Source of the DNA: a virus
DNA length: 64,000 nucleotides
Reading direction: 5' to 3' (one strand)
IMG/VR virus record: IMGVR_UViG_3300049216_000249
Coordinates: 1-64,000 of that record
Shown: one piece after another, positions 49,778 through 57,860 of the stretch
Numbering within the stretch: the first letter of the stretch is position 1
Layout of the letters: the number at the start of each line of letters is the position of its first letter
Translations under genes and position numbers: made by a program
The notes under the pieces: model-generated
What the model saw: the letters and a program-made list of their open reading frames with translations, nothing else
Told to the model about the DNA's origin: nothing
Database searches by the model: none

Positions 49778-51064
49778 TCAGATGCCCTTATTGTTGCCCA
49801 GGGAACACGCGATGCCGTACACGAAGGCATCGAGCAGATCGTCTTCCTTGTTTTCCACGCCGATACGGAAGCCGAACACCTGGGTCAGCATGTGATTTCG
49901 GCTACGTTCCTTGAACGTCACGATCTTGTCGTAGGCATGGGCCGATATCTTGACCTTGCCCTGGTAGACGTAATCCGAGACGCTGATGGCGCGCTCGTCC
50001 TTGCCAAGCGAGGTCAGCACGCTATCGATCGCATGGGCCGGCCAGTTCCGACGCTTCGCCTGCTGAAGCAGGATCGTGCCGCTCACCTTGTCCTCGATCC
50101 ATGTGCCCACGCTGCCCATCCGGGCGCTGCACGCCGTGGCGAAGTCGTTCAGTCGCCGGAACACCCCCGGTAGCCACGTCGCCAGCAGGTCGCCCTCGAT
50201 CTGGATGACCTCCCAATCCAGTAGGATCAGGGGGTGCCCGGCGAACCGGCTGCGCGCCCAGAAGCAGACGGCTGTGGCGTCGTTCTCACGCCCAGTCTTG
50301 ACCGCGGTGTCGATGGTGGCGAACACCATGTCGCACTTGGCCGGATAGGGGACCGGATTTCCATCGACCAGGCAGTTCGCCAGATCGAAGAACTGCACAC
50401 CAGACCAGTCGATGAACTTGGCGTTGTATTCCTGGCTGAACACCAGGGGAGGCTTTGTCGCTTCCAAACGCGTTAATTCGGCGGCCGGCATGTACGGATT
50501 GGTCGAGGTCGGCGCGTGGAACTCGGTGAACCCATGCTCGGGCTCGTTGCAGATGCGCCAGAAGAAGTTGTCCTGGCTGATCCCGTTTGGCGTCGACATA
50601 ACGACTGCGCTGCCGGAATAGTCCAGCAGGGTAGGCGAGATGGAAAGGTTCCAGGTGTCCATCATCTCCGGCTTGGTGAAAGCCGCTTCGTCGATGATGA
50701 TCAGATGATACTTGCGGCCGCGGCCGGCCCGGTCGTTGTCCAGCGTCCAGAAGTCGAGCCGACCGCCAGACACCGTGCGTATGCCGCCAGCGATCGACCC
50801 GCGCTTTCGGATCGGCGCCACCAGGTCCATGATCTCGTTGTAGGGCTCGGTCAGGAACTTATAGACCGGCGTGAACCATCCGACTCGCTTGCCCTTTGCG
50901 ATGGCGTCACAGGCAAGCACCTTGCCCATGTCCGTCTTGCCCCAGCGCCGCCCGCATCGAATGGCCTTGAAGCGCGCCCGGTTCCCATCAGCATCTTGCT
51001 GATGGTAGGCGTCGATCTGACCTTGATGCAGAGTGGGCAAACGCAGCGTGTACTCGCGGGTCAA
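49778..51064 (-). CDS. Terminase large subunit
   Basis: Encodes 428 residues. ATPase Walker A CGRRWGKTD (residues 37-45), Walker B LIIIDEAAF (121-129) and motif III SAVVMSTPNG are clear. The nuclease domain has acidic residues in VFATIDTAVKTGRENDATAV and near the end NKEDDLLDAFVYG. The start is a TTG at 51064 that overlaps the small-subunit stop (TTGA); no ATG precedes Walker A. It packages DNA into proheads. Type of ends (cos or pac) cannot be told from the sequence. Confidence 0.9.
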   Translation of the reverse strand: MTREYTLRLPTLHQGQIDAYHQQDADGNRARFKAIRCGRRWGKTDMGKVLACDAIAKGKRVGWFTPVYKFLTEPYNEIMDLVAPIRKRGSIAGGIRTVSGGRLDFWTLDNDRAGRGRKYHLIIIDEAAFTKPEMMDTWNLSISPTLLDYSGSAVVMSTPNGISQDNFFWRICNEPEHGFTEFHAPTSTNPYMPAAELTRLEATKPPLVFSQEYNAKFIDWSGVQFFDLANCLVDGNPVPYPAKCDMVFATIDTAVKTGRENDATAVCFWARSRFAGHPLILLDWEVIQIEGDLLATWLPGVFRRLNDFATACSARMGSVGTWIEDKVSGTILLQQAKRRNWPAHAIDSVLTSLGKDERAISVSDYVYQGKVKISAHAYDKIVTFKERSRNHMLTQVFGFRIGVENKEDDLLDAFVYGIACSLGNNKGI

Positions 51065-51486
51065 TCGGGCAACCCGCCGATGATGGTGATCTTCACCGAC
51101 TCCTTCGGGCCGTCGTCATCACCGCCGCTTCCGGGTGGAGGGGGCGGTGGCGCGGACTGGTTCCAGTTTTCCCGATCGTGCGTGCGCAGGTAGAAGATGG
51201 CGGCCGTCAGGTTTCCCTTGATCGCCTGGATGGCCAGGCTGGCGCCGATCTTCGCGACGATGCGTGCCTTGCCGGTTTCCATCTCGACCCGGAAATGCCG
51301 GTAGAGAGTGTTTTCCGAGCAGCCGATTTCCGAGGCGATGTCCGCAGGGTCGATGCCGTTCGATCGCAAGATCATGACCATGTTGCGCTGCTGGTCGGTC
51401 GGCTTAAAGAGAGGCCGTCCCATCTTCTTCGGGGTCGTCACCTTGCGCTTGCGAGGCGGCTTTGTTCCTGTGCCTTTTGTCGCCAC
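51061..51486 (-). CDS. Terminase small subunit
   Basis: Encodes 141 residues from a GTG at 51486. A basic N-terminus (KPPRKRKVTTPKKMGRPLFK) precedes a DNA-binding HTH (DPADIASEIGCSENTLYRHF), a helical oligomerisation segment (MAIQAIKGNLTAAIFYLRTH type), and a Pro/Gly/Asp tail. TTGA overlap with the large subunit. First gene of the late unit. Confidence 0.8.
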   Translation of the reverse strand: MATKGTGTKPPRKRKVTTPKKMGRPLFKPTDQQRNMVMILRSNGIDPADIASEIGCSENTLYRHFRVEMETGKARIVAKIGASLAIQAIKGNLTAAIFYLRTHDRENWNQSAPPPPPPGSGGDDDGPKESVKITIIGGLPD

Positions 51487-51630
51487 TGGGGCCGCTCCGA
51501 TACGGAGAAAAAGACCTGCTCCGTTTGGTCGGATTGCGCTCGACGGGCTGGACTTGTCGGATTAGAGCCAGAGACCAGCGTGGGCATAGGCCCCGGCAGA
51601 CACGGGGGAAAGCCCCCAGGAGACGAACAG
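51487..51630. promoter_or_regulatory. Divergent region: presumed late promoter and moron promoter
   Basis: This 144-base gap lies between the leftward terminase genes and the rightward gene at 51631. It must contain the start of the late transcript unless that begins in the 53-kb region. No TGTGCA operator was found in it. A small GGGGG-AAAG-CCCCC hairpin (51604-51617) sits just before the rightward ribosome site. No clear promoter boxes. Confidence 0.4.
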
Positions 51631-51897
51631 ATGAGCTACATCGTTCCTGGCCGGAAGCCACGCAAGCCGCATCCTGCCGACGTCTATCATGCGCAGCAGG
51701 TAGCAAGGGCCGTTAGCTTCATGGCCTATTTTCGCAAGGGTCCCGATCAGACATTCCGCGTGCCGGCTACAACCCTTGAAGAGGCGCGCCGCCTTGCCGG
51801 CGTTCTTACAAAAGAACACGGGCAGTGGGGGCGTCGCGCGGTGATCTATGCCATCACGCCCGAGGGAAACTCGTTTCCCGTTGGATTAAACGATTGA
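51631..51897 (+). CDS. Small plus-strand protein, unknown
   Basis: Encodes 88 residues. CCAGGAGA nine bases upstream fixes the ATG at 51631. Begins MSYIVPGRKPRKPHPADVYH; the middle TFRVPATTLEEARRLAGVLT and end RRAVIYAITPEGNSFPVGLN are alpha/beta. Proteins with 'HPADVYHA..VARAVSFM' occur in alphaproteobacterial replicons as far as I recall, with no function. Its 3' end overlaps the opposing methyltransferase gene by 52 bases. Confidence 0.65.
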   Translation: MSYIVPGRKPRKPHPADVYHAQQVARAVSFMAYFRKGPDQTFRVPATTLEEARRLAGVLTKEHGQWGRRAVIYAITPEGNSFPVGLND

Positions 51898-52685
51898 TCG
51901 GGCACGTCGCCAAATTCGACCGGCCCGATTGCCTGGGTTGCCTTTTTTGGATCGCCCTTCACAAACACGAAGATGTTCTGGTGGGTCTTGCCCAGCTTGC
52001 GGCCTGACTCAAATTGCTTTCCGGCGCGCACGGGCAAGGAGCCCACTGCCGTCACCAGAACCGCCTCGTTGTAGAGGTGCAGGCCTGCGTCCTGAAATGC
52101 CTTCACGGTATGCCATGGGAAGCCGTAGTAGAGGCCGCGCTTGTCTCGCACGTCGCCGACCACGATACAGGCAAAGCGGTTTGCCTTGAGCCGTCCGCAA
52201 GCCGCGGTGATGATGGCGCGGTAGGACACCAGAAAGTCGCCGTATTTCATGGTCGACAGGTCTGCTGGGTTTTCACTGTAGACTTCGAGGTCCGCGTAGG
52301 GCGGGCAGGTGAACACGAAGTCAGCGTCGACGTCGGCCGCTGCGGTGGCGATCGTGGCGCTATCGCCCTCGATCCATCGCGGAAGCGGGTCGCTGCAGAT
52401 GGCCGACGCCTGCGCCCGGTTGGCGGCGATCTGCATGCCGGATAGGTCCATGCCCACGTAGGTTCGGCCAAGCTTGCTGGCGACGATGCCGCGCACGCTG
52501 CCTCCGGCAAATGGGTCTAGTACGGTGCCGCCCTTGGGGCAGAACCAGCGATAGGCCAGTTCGCACAACACCGGGTCGAAGATGGATGTTCCGCTACTCG
52601 GTACGCCCGGGCCTTTACCGATCCGATGTTCATCACGCATGAGATCTTGCCCGAACGTGCGGGCATCTGCTTTACGCTGCGGCAT
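51846..52685 (-). CDS. DNA methyltransferase half of a split ParB-methylase gene
   Basis: Encodes 279 residues from an ATG at 52685. SAM motif: GGTVLDPFAGGSVRGIVASK, catalytic motif FTCPPYADLEVYS (CPPY in place of DPPY/SPPY, common in this family). Preceding SGTSIFDPVLCELAYRWFCP is a hallmark of phage ParB-methylase fusions. It overlaps the end of the upstream ParB-like gene by 14 bases in another frame and lacks a ribosome site. Homologues as I recall are one continuous protein, so a frameshift near 52672-52685 is likely. Probably an N4-cytosine or N6-adenine enzyme. Confidence 0.75.
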   Translation of the reverse strand: MPQRKADARTFGQDLMRDEHRIGKGPGVPSSGTSIFDPVLCELAYRWFCPKGGTVLDPFAGGSVRGIVASKLGRTYVGMDLSGMQIAANRAQASAICSDPLPRWIEGDSATIATAAADVDADFVFTCPPYADLEVYSENPADLSTMKYGDFLVSYRAIITAACGRLKANRFACIVVGDVRDKRGLYYGFPWHTVKAFQDAGLHLYNEAVLVTAVGSLPVRAGKQFESGRKLGKTHQNIFVFVKGDPKKATQAIGPVEFGDVPDQSFNPTGNEFPSGVMA

Positions 52686-53328
52686 GCTTCGCCCGATCAA
52701 GCGGCATAGGCGCCCCCCCCGGTATCGCATTTTCACCGCGGCCGAGCTCTGACTGGATGCCCATCGACAGCCAAGCACGCTTACGATCCTGCCACCAGCC
52801 ATCGCGGGCCGATAAGACTGAAAACGGCGGCACACCGAAGCGATCGGCCAAGCGCCCATGTGGTTCATCGCCTGGCGCGGCGCCGGGATCGCCCGATCGA
52901 CCCAGAAGCGAAGTCAGATCGCCAATATCGAAGCCCGTCAGCGCCAGGTTAAAGCCTTCGACTTCGAGATCAGCGATTTCGAGTTTCAGCATATCGCTGT
53001 CCCACCCGCTGTCCAGCGCGATGGCGTTGTCGGCTAGGACGTAGGCTTTACGCTGCGCCTTCGTCATGTGCGAAAGGTCAACGGTTGGGCCCATGGCGGG
53101 ATCGTCGTTGCCCGGTATTGCGATACCCGAACCATGCAACGCGATAGCGGCCGCAAGCCGGCCGTGCCCGGCAATCATCACATTGTCCGCAACAAGCATC
53201 GGGTTGGTCCAACCGAACTCGACCAAGCTTGCCTTGATCTTGTTCAACTGGCCGGGCGAATGCGTCCGAGCATTTCGGGCGTAGGGGACCAAATCGGCGA
53301 GCGGCCGGTAAACGATCTCGATGGCCAT
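52672..53328 (-). CDS. ParB-like nuclease-fold half of a split ParB-methylase gene
   Basis: Encodes 218 residues from the ATG at 53328. ParB-N features: YRPLADLVPYARNARTHSPG, GWTNPMLVADNVMIAGHGRL and KAYVLADNAIALDSGWDSDM. The end, FGVPPFSVLSARDGWWQDRK followed by SELGRGEN, is the linker that in other phages runs on into the methylase. Translation stops at 52672 (RAKHAAA-stop). A +1 shift there would continue KADARTFGQDLMR, which also reads as family-like sequence. The frame is open further upstream to 53634, but that extension is unconvincing. Confidence 0.75.
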   Translation of the reverse strand: MAIEIVYRPLADLVPYARNARTHSPGQLNKIKASLVEFGWTNPMLVADNVMIAGHGRLAAAIALHGSGIAIPGNDDPAMGPTVDLSHMTKAQRKAYVLADNAIALDSGWDSDMLKLEIADLEVEGFNLALTGFDIGDLTSLLGRSGDPGAAPGDEPHGRLADRFGVPPFSVLSARDGWWQDRKRAWLSMGIQSELGRGENAIPGGAPMPLDRAKHAAA

Positions 53329-53690
53329 GGGACCGCCATGCAATAGATGGCCGAACCCGGCGGCTCGGCGCTCACGTTTCCAGGCCCGTGAGATGGCGCC
53401 CAGGGGACGCCGCCGGCCCGTTGCCCCTATGGGCTCTGTATGCGGGCGCGCCTCCCAAAAAGACACGCCTGCGACGCCGTGAAGCAGCGGAGGCGGGTAG
53501 TTTGGTTGGGAGGAAACGTCCAGCCGGCGGACCGTTCGGGAAGAACCATTCGCGCCAGCGTGGTAATTCCTGCCTTTCCGGCTCGGCGTGCCGCAAGCCC
53601 ATTTTGCACATTGCCGTGATCGAATTGGGATCATGAAACACTAGAACATTGATTTTGGCTGATAGAATTTCATTGCGCGCGCCACCCGGA
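53329..53690. promoter_or_regulatory. Gap upstream of the ParB-methylase gene
   Basis: About 360 bases without a convincing gene. The ParB-like frame stays open through most of it (to 53634), giving a Gly/Arg/Pro-rich string without family resemblance that I could confirm. The operator at 53691 lies at its right end. It should contain the leftward promoter of the methylase gene. Confidence 0.35.
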
Positions 53691-53705
53691 TGTGCAGAAT
53701 GCACA
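53691..53705. promoter_or_regulatory. Repressor operator of the 53.7-kb operon (perfect dyad)
   Basis: TGTGCAGAATGCACA, a full match to the switch operator 45 kb away, between the leftward ParB-methylase gene and the rightward operon that starts at 53724/53757. Confidence 0.8.
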
Positions 53706-53723
53706 CCAAGGACAACGAGGTGT

Positions 53724-53759
53724 GATGATGACCCGCCAAAGCCAAGCGATCCCGGCATG
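53724..53759 (+). CDS. Possible 11-residue leader peptide
   Basis: ATG ATG then MMTRQSQAIPA and a TGA that overlaps the next ATG. AACGAGG is upstream. Could be a coupled leader that starts translation of the operon, or chance. Confidence 0.3.
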
Positions 53760-53915
53760 ACGCATCCTCTGACCATCTACCCTCGGGACCGGCGGGGGCA
53801 ACAATCCATCGGCCGTCAACCCAAGGTCCGAGGCGCTTCCCGTGTGTGGCGCGCTGCCATGTTTGCCGCGGTCTGCCTCGCGCTGGGGATCGTGTTCGCC
53901 CTGGTGACGGCATGA
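53757..53915 (+). CDS. Small membrane protein heading the rightward operon
   Basis: Encodes 52 residues. A basic N-terminal half (YPRDRRGQQSIGRQPKVRGA) precedes one C-terminal span (AAMFAAVCLALGIVFALVTA). Start overlaps the leader's TGA and its own TGA overlaps the next ATG. Function unknown. Confidence 0.6.
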   Translation: MTHPLTIYPRDRRGQQSIGRQPKVRGASRVWRAAMFAAVCLALGIVFALVTA

Positions 53916-54580
53916 GGACCGTGACGGTGATGCTGCCGGAGAACCACCCGGCGTTCATGGCCCTTGGCGGGGCTGAATTCGTGGCGGCGGCCGAGGACAT
54001 TGCGACCAGCGCGCGGCGCGGCATTGTCGGGACCGGCCCCATCGAACTGACGATCCCAGCCAACCACCCGGCGCTGTTTCAGCCACACGCCACCAACCCA
54101 TGCGACGAAGCGCTGAACGACCTGGTGGGCCGGGCCCGTGATGCGCGGGTGCTGTGGCAGATCACCGAACCGAACACGCGGCGGCTGATGGCGGCATATC
54201 AGCGCCTGATGTCTGGGTCTTACGAAAAGACCAACCTGCACGAAACGCTGTGCCGCCTGGGCGTGACCGACTTCCATGGCTTGATCAGCACCGCGATCCC
54301 GTCCGCCTTGGCATGCGTCCCTGGGCCGAACAGCGTCGCGCCCAACGGCCTGTCGATCGCTGGACCGCTGGTCCGGCTGAACGGCTGCGCGACCTTCGGC
54401 GGCGAGGTCGAAATCTACTGGAACGATCAGCACTCGGTGTACCGCCGCCCGGGCGAGATCAACGACTGCCGCTTTGATGCGCCCGGCGCCGAGCAGGTGT
54501 TCGTGGACGTCGACGGCAACGAGTGGCTGGCCAGCGACCTGGCCGCGCCGGAAGCCTTATCCGAACGGGCGGCAGCGTGA
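53912..54580 (+). CDS. Operon protein, unknown
   Basis: Encodes 222 residues (MRTVTVMLPENHPAFMALGG...). The motif 'T(V/I)-L/I-P-NHPA-F' occurs twice (PENHPAFMA at ~9, PANHPALFQ at ~49), suggesting an internal duplication. Later segments are TDFHGLISTAIPSALACVPG and GGEVEIYWNDQHSVYRRPG. No family recognised. Overlaps both neighbours by four bases. Confidence 0.65.
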   Translation: MRTVTVMLPENHPAFMALGGAEFVAAAEDIATSARRGIVGTGPIELTIPANHPALFQPHATNPCDEALNDLVGRARDARVLWQITEPNTRRLMAAYQRLMSGSYEKTNLHETLCRLGVTDFHGLISTAIPSALACVPGPNSVAPNGLSIAGPLVRLNGCATFGGEVEIYWNDQHSVYRRPGEINDCRFDAPGAEQVFVDVDGNEWLASDLAAPEALSERAAA

Positions 54581-54792
54581 GCCGTCGACCCTGCGATCCT
54601 GTGTCACCGCAGCAGGCGAAGGTGCTGACGCTGGTGGCCGAAGGTCTGTCCAACAAGGAGATTGCCCGCCGGGCCGGTATCTCGCCCAGCACCGTGAAAG
54701 TCCATCTGGAACGGGCCTACGCGCGGCTTTCAGCGCCCGAGCGCGTGGCGGCTGCGAATCGCTTCATCGAACTATCGGGAACGCCAACATGA
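54577..54792 (+). CDS. Stand-alone LuxR/GerE-type HTH protein
   Basis: Encodes 71 residues from a GTG that overlaps the preceding stop (GTGA). SPQQAKVLTLVAEGLSNKEI, ARRAGISPSTVKVHLERAYA is a full LuxR-type HTH with no receiver or autoinducer domain. It ends in an amphipathic helix. Such orphan HTH proteins can modulate host or phage promoters. It might be the regulator of this operon or of late genes. Confidence 0.8.
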   Translation: MSRRPCDPVSPQQAKVLTLVAEGLSNKEIARRAGISPSTVKVHLERAYARLSAPERVAAANRFIELSGTPT

Positions 54793-55208
54793 TCAAGCTC
54801 TATTTTGCCCATCCGGTTTCGGACTTCAACACGCCCTTCGAAGCCAAGGTGGTGACCGCGCTGACCGCCGCAGGGTTCGATGTCGAGAACCCCAACTCGC
54901 CGGAAAACCAGAAGGGCTATGCCGAGCGGGGGTTCAAGTTCACGAAGGAGGTGCGGGCGAAATGCGATGCCATCGCGTTCCTGCGCTTCCCGTGCCTCAT
55001 GCTTGGGTCAGGTGTGGCTGCCGAGGTGGCAGACTTCCGCAAGCGCGGCCTGCCCATCTACGAGATCGACGCCGCCACGTTGACGGTGGTCGATCGACCG
55101 GACGTGCTGGTCAACGTGCTGGACCCGATGTTCACGCGCGAGGAAACGGCGCTGATGAAGCGGCAGCCCAACGGTGGGCGTCTAGTCGACGAACAAGCCG
55201 CCGCCTGA
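54789..55208 (+). CDS. Nucleoside 2-deoxyribosyltransferase-like protein
   Basis: Encodes 139 residues. The N-terminus MIKLYFAHPVSDFNTPFEAK, then GFDVENPNSPENQKGYAERG, then CDAIAFLRFPCLMLGSGVAA and EVADFRKRGLPIYEI have the order of the deoxyribosyltransferase/DUF4406-type Rossmann-like fold (Y-A-P start, Asp cluster, Gly-x-E). Enzymes of this fold cleave N-glycosidic bonds of nucleosides or NAD-like substrates. Whether this one is active cannot be told. Confidence 0.65.
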   Translation: MIKLYFAHPVSDFNTPFEAKVVTALTAAGFDVENPNSPENQKGYAERGFKFTKEVRAKCDAIAFLRFPCLMLGSGVAAEVADFRKRGLPIYEIDAATLTVVDRPDVLVNVLDPMFTREETALMKRQPNGGRLVDEQAAA

Positions 55209-55540
55209 TGGAAGGCGCTGCCATCTCCCGGGACCTGTTCGGCGAGAACTATCCCGGCGCCGAGTGCTACCCGGAAGAGGCGAAGAAGGCCGGGTTGCCG
55301 CTGCCCATCCATCCGGCAGTCGAGATGCGCCAGGCGTTGTTGGTGCTGGGCCCGATCTACTCGGCGGTGTGCGATGGCATCCGGGTCGAGTGCGATGGTC
55401 CCATTCGCGCCTTGTGTGGCGCCATGTGGGCCTCCGGTGTGACCGATAGCGCCATGCAGGTGGTGGACGAGGCGGGCAAGGCGGTCTGCTTCGTCGAGAG
55501 CATCTACGAAATGGCCAAGATCGGGAGCATGAAGCCGTGA
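55208..55540 (+). CDS. Operon protein, unknown
   Basis: Encodes 110 residues with TGATG overlap. Contains GENYPGAECYPEEAKKAGLP and a Cys-rich middle (YSAVCDGIRVECDGPIRALC, five Cys overall). Possible metal site but no standard spacing. No family recognised. Confidence 0.6.
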   Translation: MEGAAISRDLFGENYPGAECYPEEAKKAGLPLPIHPAVEMRQALLVLGPIYSAVCDGIRVECDGPIRALCGAMWASGVTDSAMQVVDEAGKAVCFVESIYEMAKIGSMKP

Positions 55541-56478
55541 CCTACTTTGCCCGGTCACAAGACTTCGACGATCTGATGTTCGACGACGATGATATCCTGT
55601 TGCTTGTGGCAAAGCAGTTGGCAGGGCCGGTCTATCGGCACACGCGAGTTGGGCCGAAGAAGAAAGCGATATCCCTCGGCGGTTCGGATCGGCGCCAGGA
55701 CGGCGGGACGTTATCCAGGTTCGAGGGGGTAAAAGCACACGGTAGCCGGATCTCCGCGGCACTACCCGCCGATCACGCCGCTCTATCGGAAAACCGCACC
55801 ATCTTTCCGAAGTCCGTTGTGCGTGCAGACCTGTCGCCTTGGGTGCTGGTATCCGGCCACAACTCGTCCAAGATCGGCAAGCGCGTGATGAAGGGACCAT
55901 GGCGCGGCTTTCCAATCTACACAGTCACCCTGGAAGAGCGGGCAACCTGCCCGTCGTCCTGCACCCTTCTGCGCGAATGCTATGGCAATTCGATGCCATA
56001 CGCGCGGCGCCACCAGGCCGGATCGGAACTGATCGCAGCCCTGGACGCCGAGCTTCGCCAGAAGGCTAAGAAGCATCCCCGAGGGTTCGCCGTCCGGGTT
56101 CACGTCTTGGGCGACTTCTACAGCCTCGATTACGCCAAACAGTGGCTTCGGTGGATGGTCGAAATCCCGTCACTGCATGTTTGGGGCTACACGGCGCACA
56201 GCATGTGGTCCGAGATCGGCCGCTGGATTGATGCGGGCAACGACGAGTGGCCGGACCGGTGGGCGTTCAGGTTCAGTGTCGGCGAGGCCGAGGCGGACCG
56301 CGGATACACGGCCACCACCATCTGGCGCAAGCCGGGCGAGTCGATCGTGGCCGAGGGGCAGGTGTGTCCGATGCAGCAGGGCAAGACGCAGGCGTGCGCG
56401 CTGTGCTGGGCGCCGGCCGCGGCGGCAACCCGGATCGTGTTCATTGGACACGGGATGGGAACGAGGAAGGCGGCATGA
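55537..56478 (+). CDS. GP88-like Cys-motif protein
   Basis: Encodes 313 residues from a GTG overlapping the previous stop. Residues ~109-150: NSSKIGKRVMKGPWRGFPIY then LEERATCPSSCTLLRECYGN. Middle: VHVLGDFYSLDYAKQWLRWM and VWGYTAHSMWSEIGRW. End: CPMQQGKTQACALCWAP. The two Cys clusters and 'GDF-S-Y---W' core recall the mycobacteriophage gp88-type family, which is suspected to bind an Fe-S cluster or zinc. Encoded directly before the cytosine methyltransferase. Role unknown; nucleotide modification is one idea. Confidence 0.65.
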   Translation: MTYFARSQDFDDLMFDDDDILLLVAKQLAGPVYRHTRVGPKKKAISLGGSDRRQDGGTLSRFEGVKAHGSRISAALPADHAALSENRTIFPKSVVRADLSPWVLVSGHNSSKIGKRVMKGPWRGFPIYTVTLEERATCPSSCTLLRECYGNSMPYARRHQAGSELIAALDAELRQKAKKHPRGFAVRVHVLGDFYSLDYAKQWLRWMVEIPSLHVWGYTAHSMWSEIGRWIDAGNDEWPDRWAFRFSVGEAEADRGYTATTIWRKPGESIVAEGQVCPMQQGKTQACALCWAPAAAATRIVFIGHGMGTRKAA

Positions 56479-57860
56479 CCCTGTCGGTTGGATCGGTTTG
56501 CTCTGGTATCGGTGCGCCGGAATGCGCCTGGCTTGATCTTGGGTGGCGCTTTGCCTGGCAGGCTGAGATTGAGGACGCGCCCTCTGCCATTCTGCGGTTC
56601 CACATGCCGAACGTCCCCAACCTTGGCGACATGACTACGATCGCCGATCGTGTGCGGGCGGGCGAGATCGAAGCGCCCGATGTGCTGGTTGGGGGCACAC
56701 CCTGCCAATCGTTTTCCGTGGCCGGGCTCCGTGGCGGCATTGGCGATGCCCGCGGCAATCTCGCCCTCTCCTTCGTGGACCTCGCCAATGCAATCGACGC
56801 TGTTCGACGTGATGCTGGACGCCCTCCTTGCTGGGTCCTCTGGGAAAACGTCCCCGGTGTCTTTAGCGACGACGAAAATGCCTTCGGTGCCATCATGGGA
56901 GGACTGGTCGGCAGTCCACGCGCCGTCCCGGCTCGATCGGACGGAGGATGGGATAGTGCAGGTGTGGTCAATGGACCAGACCGGTGTGCCGCTTGGCGCG
57001 TCTTGGACGCCAAGCACTTCGGAGTGGCCCAGCGACGGCGCAGGGTCTTCGTGCTTGCTCGCGGAGGTGCTGTTCGATGGTCCTGTGCCAATGCGCTATT
57101 ACCTCTCGTCCAAGGCGTGCGCTGGCATCCTGCTCCGCGCAAAACGTCGGAAGAAGACGCTGCCCACGCGCTTGCGGCAGGCGCTGGAGCAGGTAGCGGA
57201 TCGGCCCGATACGACCCATTCTCCGAAGATTACATAGCCCATACGTTGCGCGGTGAGGGCTTTGATGCATCCGAAGATGGGACGGGACGCGGCACCCCGA
57301 TAGTGCCGGTTATCGCCAATCCTCTGGGCGCTAAGAAGGACGGCGGCTGGCGAGGCGATCTGGACAACGATACGTTCATTCCCATCGCTTATGCGGACCG
57401 AGGCATGTCGGATTTTGGGGAGGGCATCGGGACCGTCCGAGCCAAAGGCGGAGATGCAGGGGGCGGATCAGAAACCCTAATAGCCTTCAACTCCCGCGAA
57501 GACCCGTCGGTCACGGGGAACTGCGCGGGCTCCCTTGGTGCGAGCCATCCGCAGGCCCAGGCGATTGCCTTTCAATCCAGCCAAAGCGGTGTCCGGATAG
57601 GCGACACACATGCCACCCTGGACGCAAACAATGGAAGTCGGCGGCATAACGGGATCGTCGATGGATATGCAGTTCGGCGCTTGATGCCGATTGAGTGCGA
57701 GCGCCTTCAGGGCTTTCCAGACGGGTGGACCGAGGTGCCGCGACCTGGTGGCAACGCCGTGTTAGCTGACGGGCACCGATATAAGGCCCTGGGCAACAGC
57801 ATGGCCGTTCCGGTCCTCCGCTACATTGGCGAGCGTATCGCTGCGCAGGTGGCGGCATGA
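56475..57860 (+). CDS. C5-cytosine DNA methyltransferase
   Basis: Encodes 461 residues from the ATG at 56475. Motif I GSVCSGIGAPECAWLDLGW, motif IV GGTPCQSFSVAG with catalytic Cys ~76, motif VI WENVPGV (~123), motif VIII QRRRRVFVLA (~185), and motifs IX-X CERLQGFPDGWT and ALGNSMAVPVL. The ~150-residue target-recognition region (240-400) is unusually open and Gly/Asp rich. No cognate restriction gene is nearby, so it is likely a phage protection enzyme (anti-restriction). Confidence 0.9.
   Translation: MTLSVGSVCSGIGAPECAWLDLGWRFAWQAEIEDAPSAILRFHMPNVPNLGDMTTIADRVRAGEIEAPDVLVGGTPCQSFSVAGLRGGIGDARGNLALSFVDLANAIDAVRRDAGRPPCWVLWENVPGVFSDDENAFGAIMGGLVGSPRAVPARSDGGWDSAGVVNGPDRCAAWRVLDAKHFGVAQRRRRVFVLARGGAVRWSCANALLPLVQGVRWHPAPRKTSEEDAAHALAAGAGAGSGSARYDPFSEDYIAHTLRGEGFDASEDGTGRGTPIVPVIANPLGAKKDGGWRGDLDNDTFIPIAYADRGMSDFGEGIGTVRAKGGDAGGGSETLIAFNSREDPSVTGNCAGSLGASHPQAQAIAFQSSQSGVRIGDTHATLDANNGSRRHNGIVDGYAVRRLMPIECERLQGFPDGWTEVPRPGGNAVLADGHRYKALGNSMAVPVLRYIGERIAAQVAA

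Noticed and set aside
53331-53634. 102-residue N-terminal extension of the ParB-like protein
   Set aside because: No family resemblance I could confirm and no ribosome site; the ParB motif starts right after the ATG at 53328.
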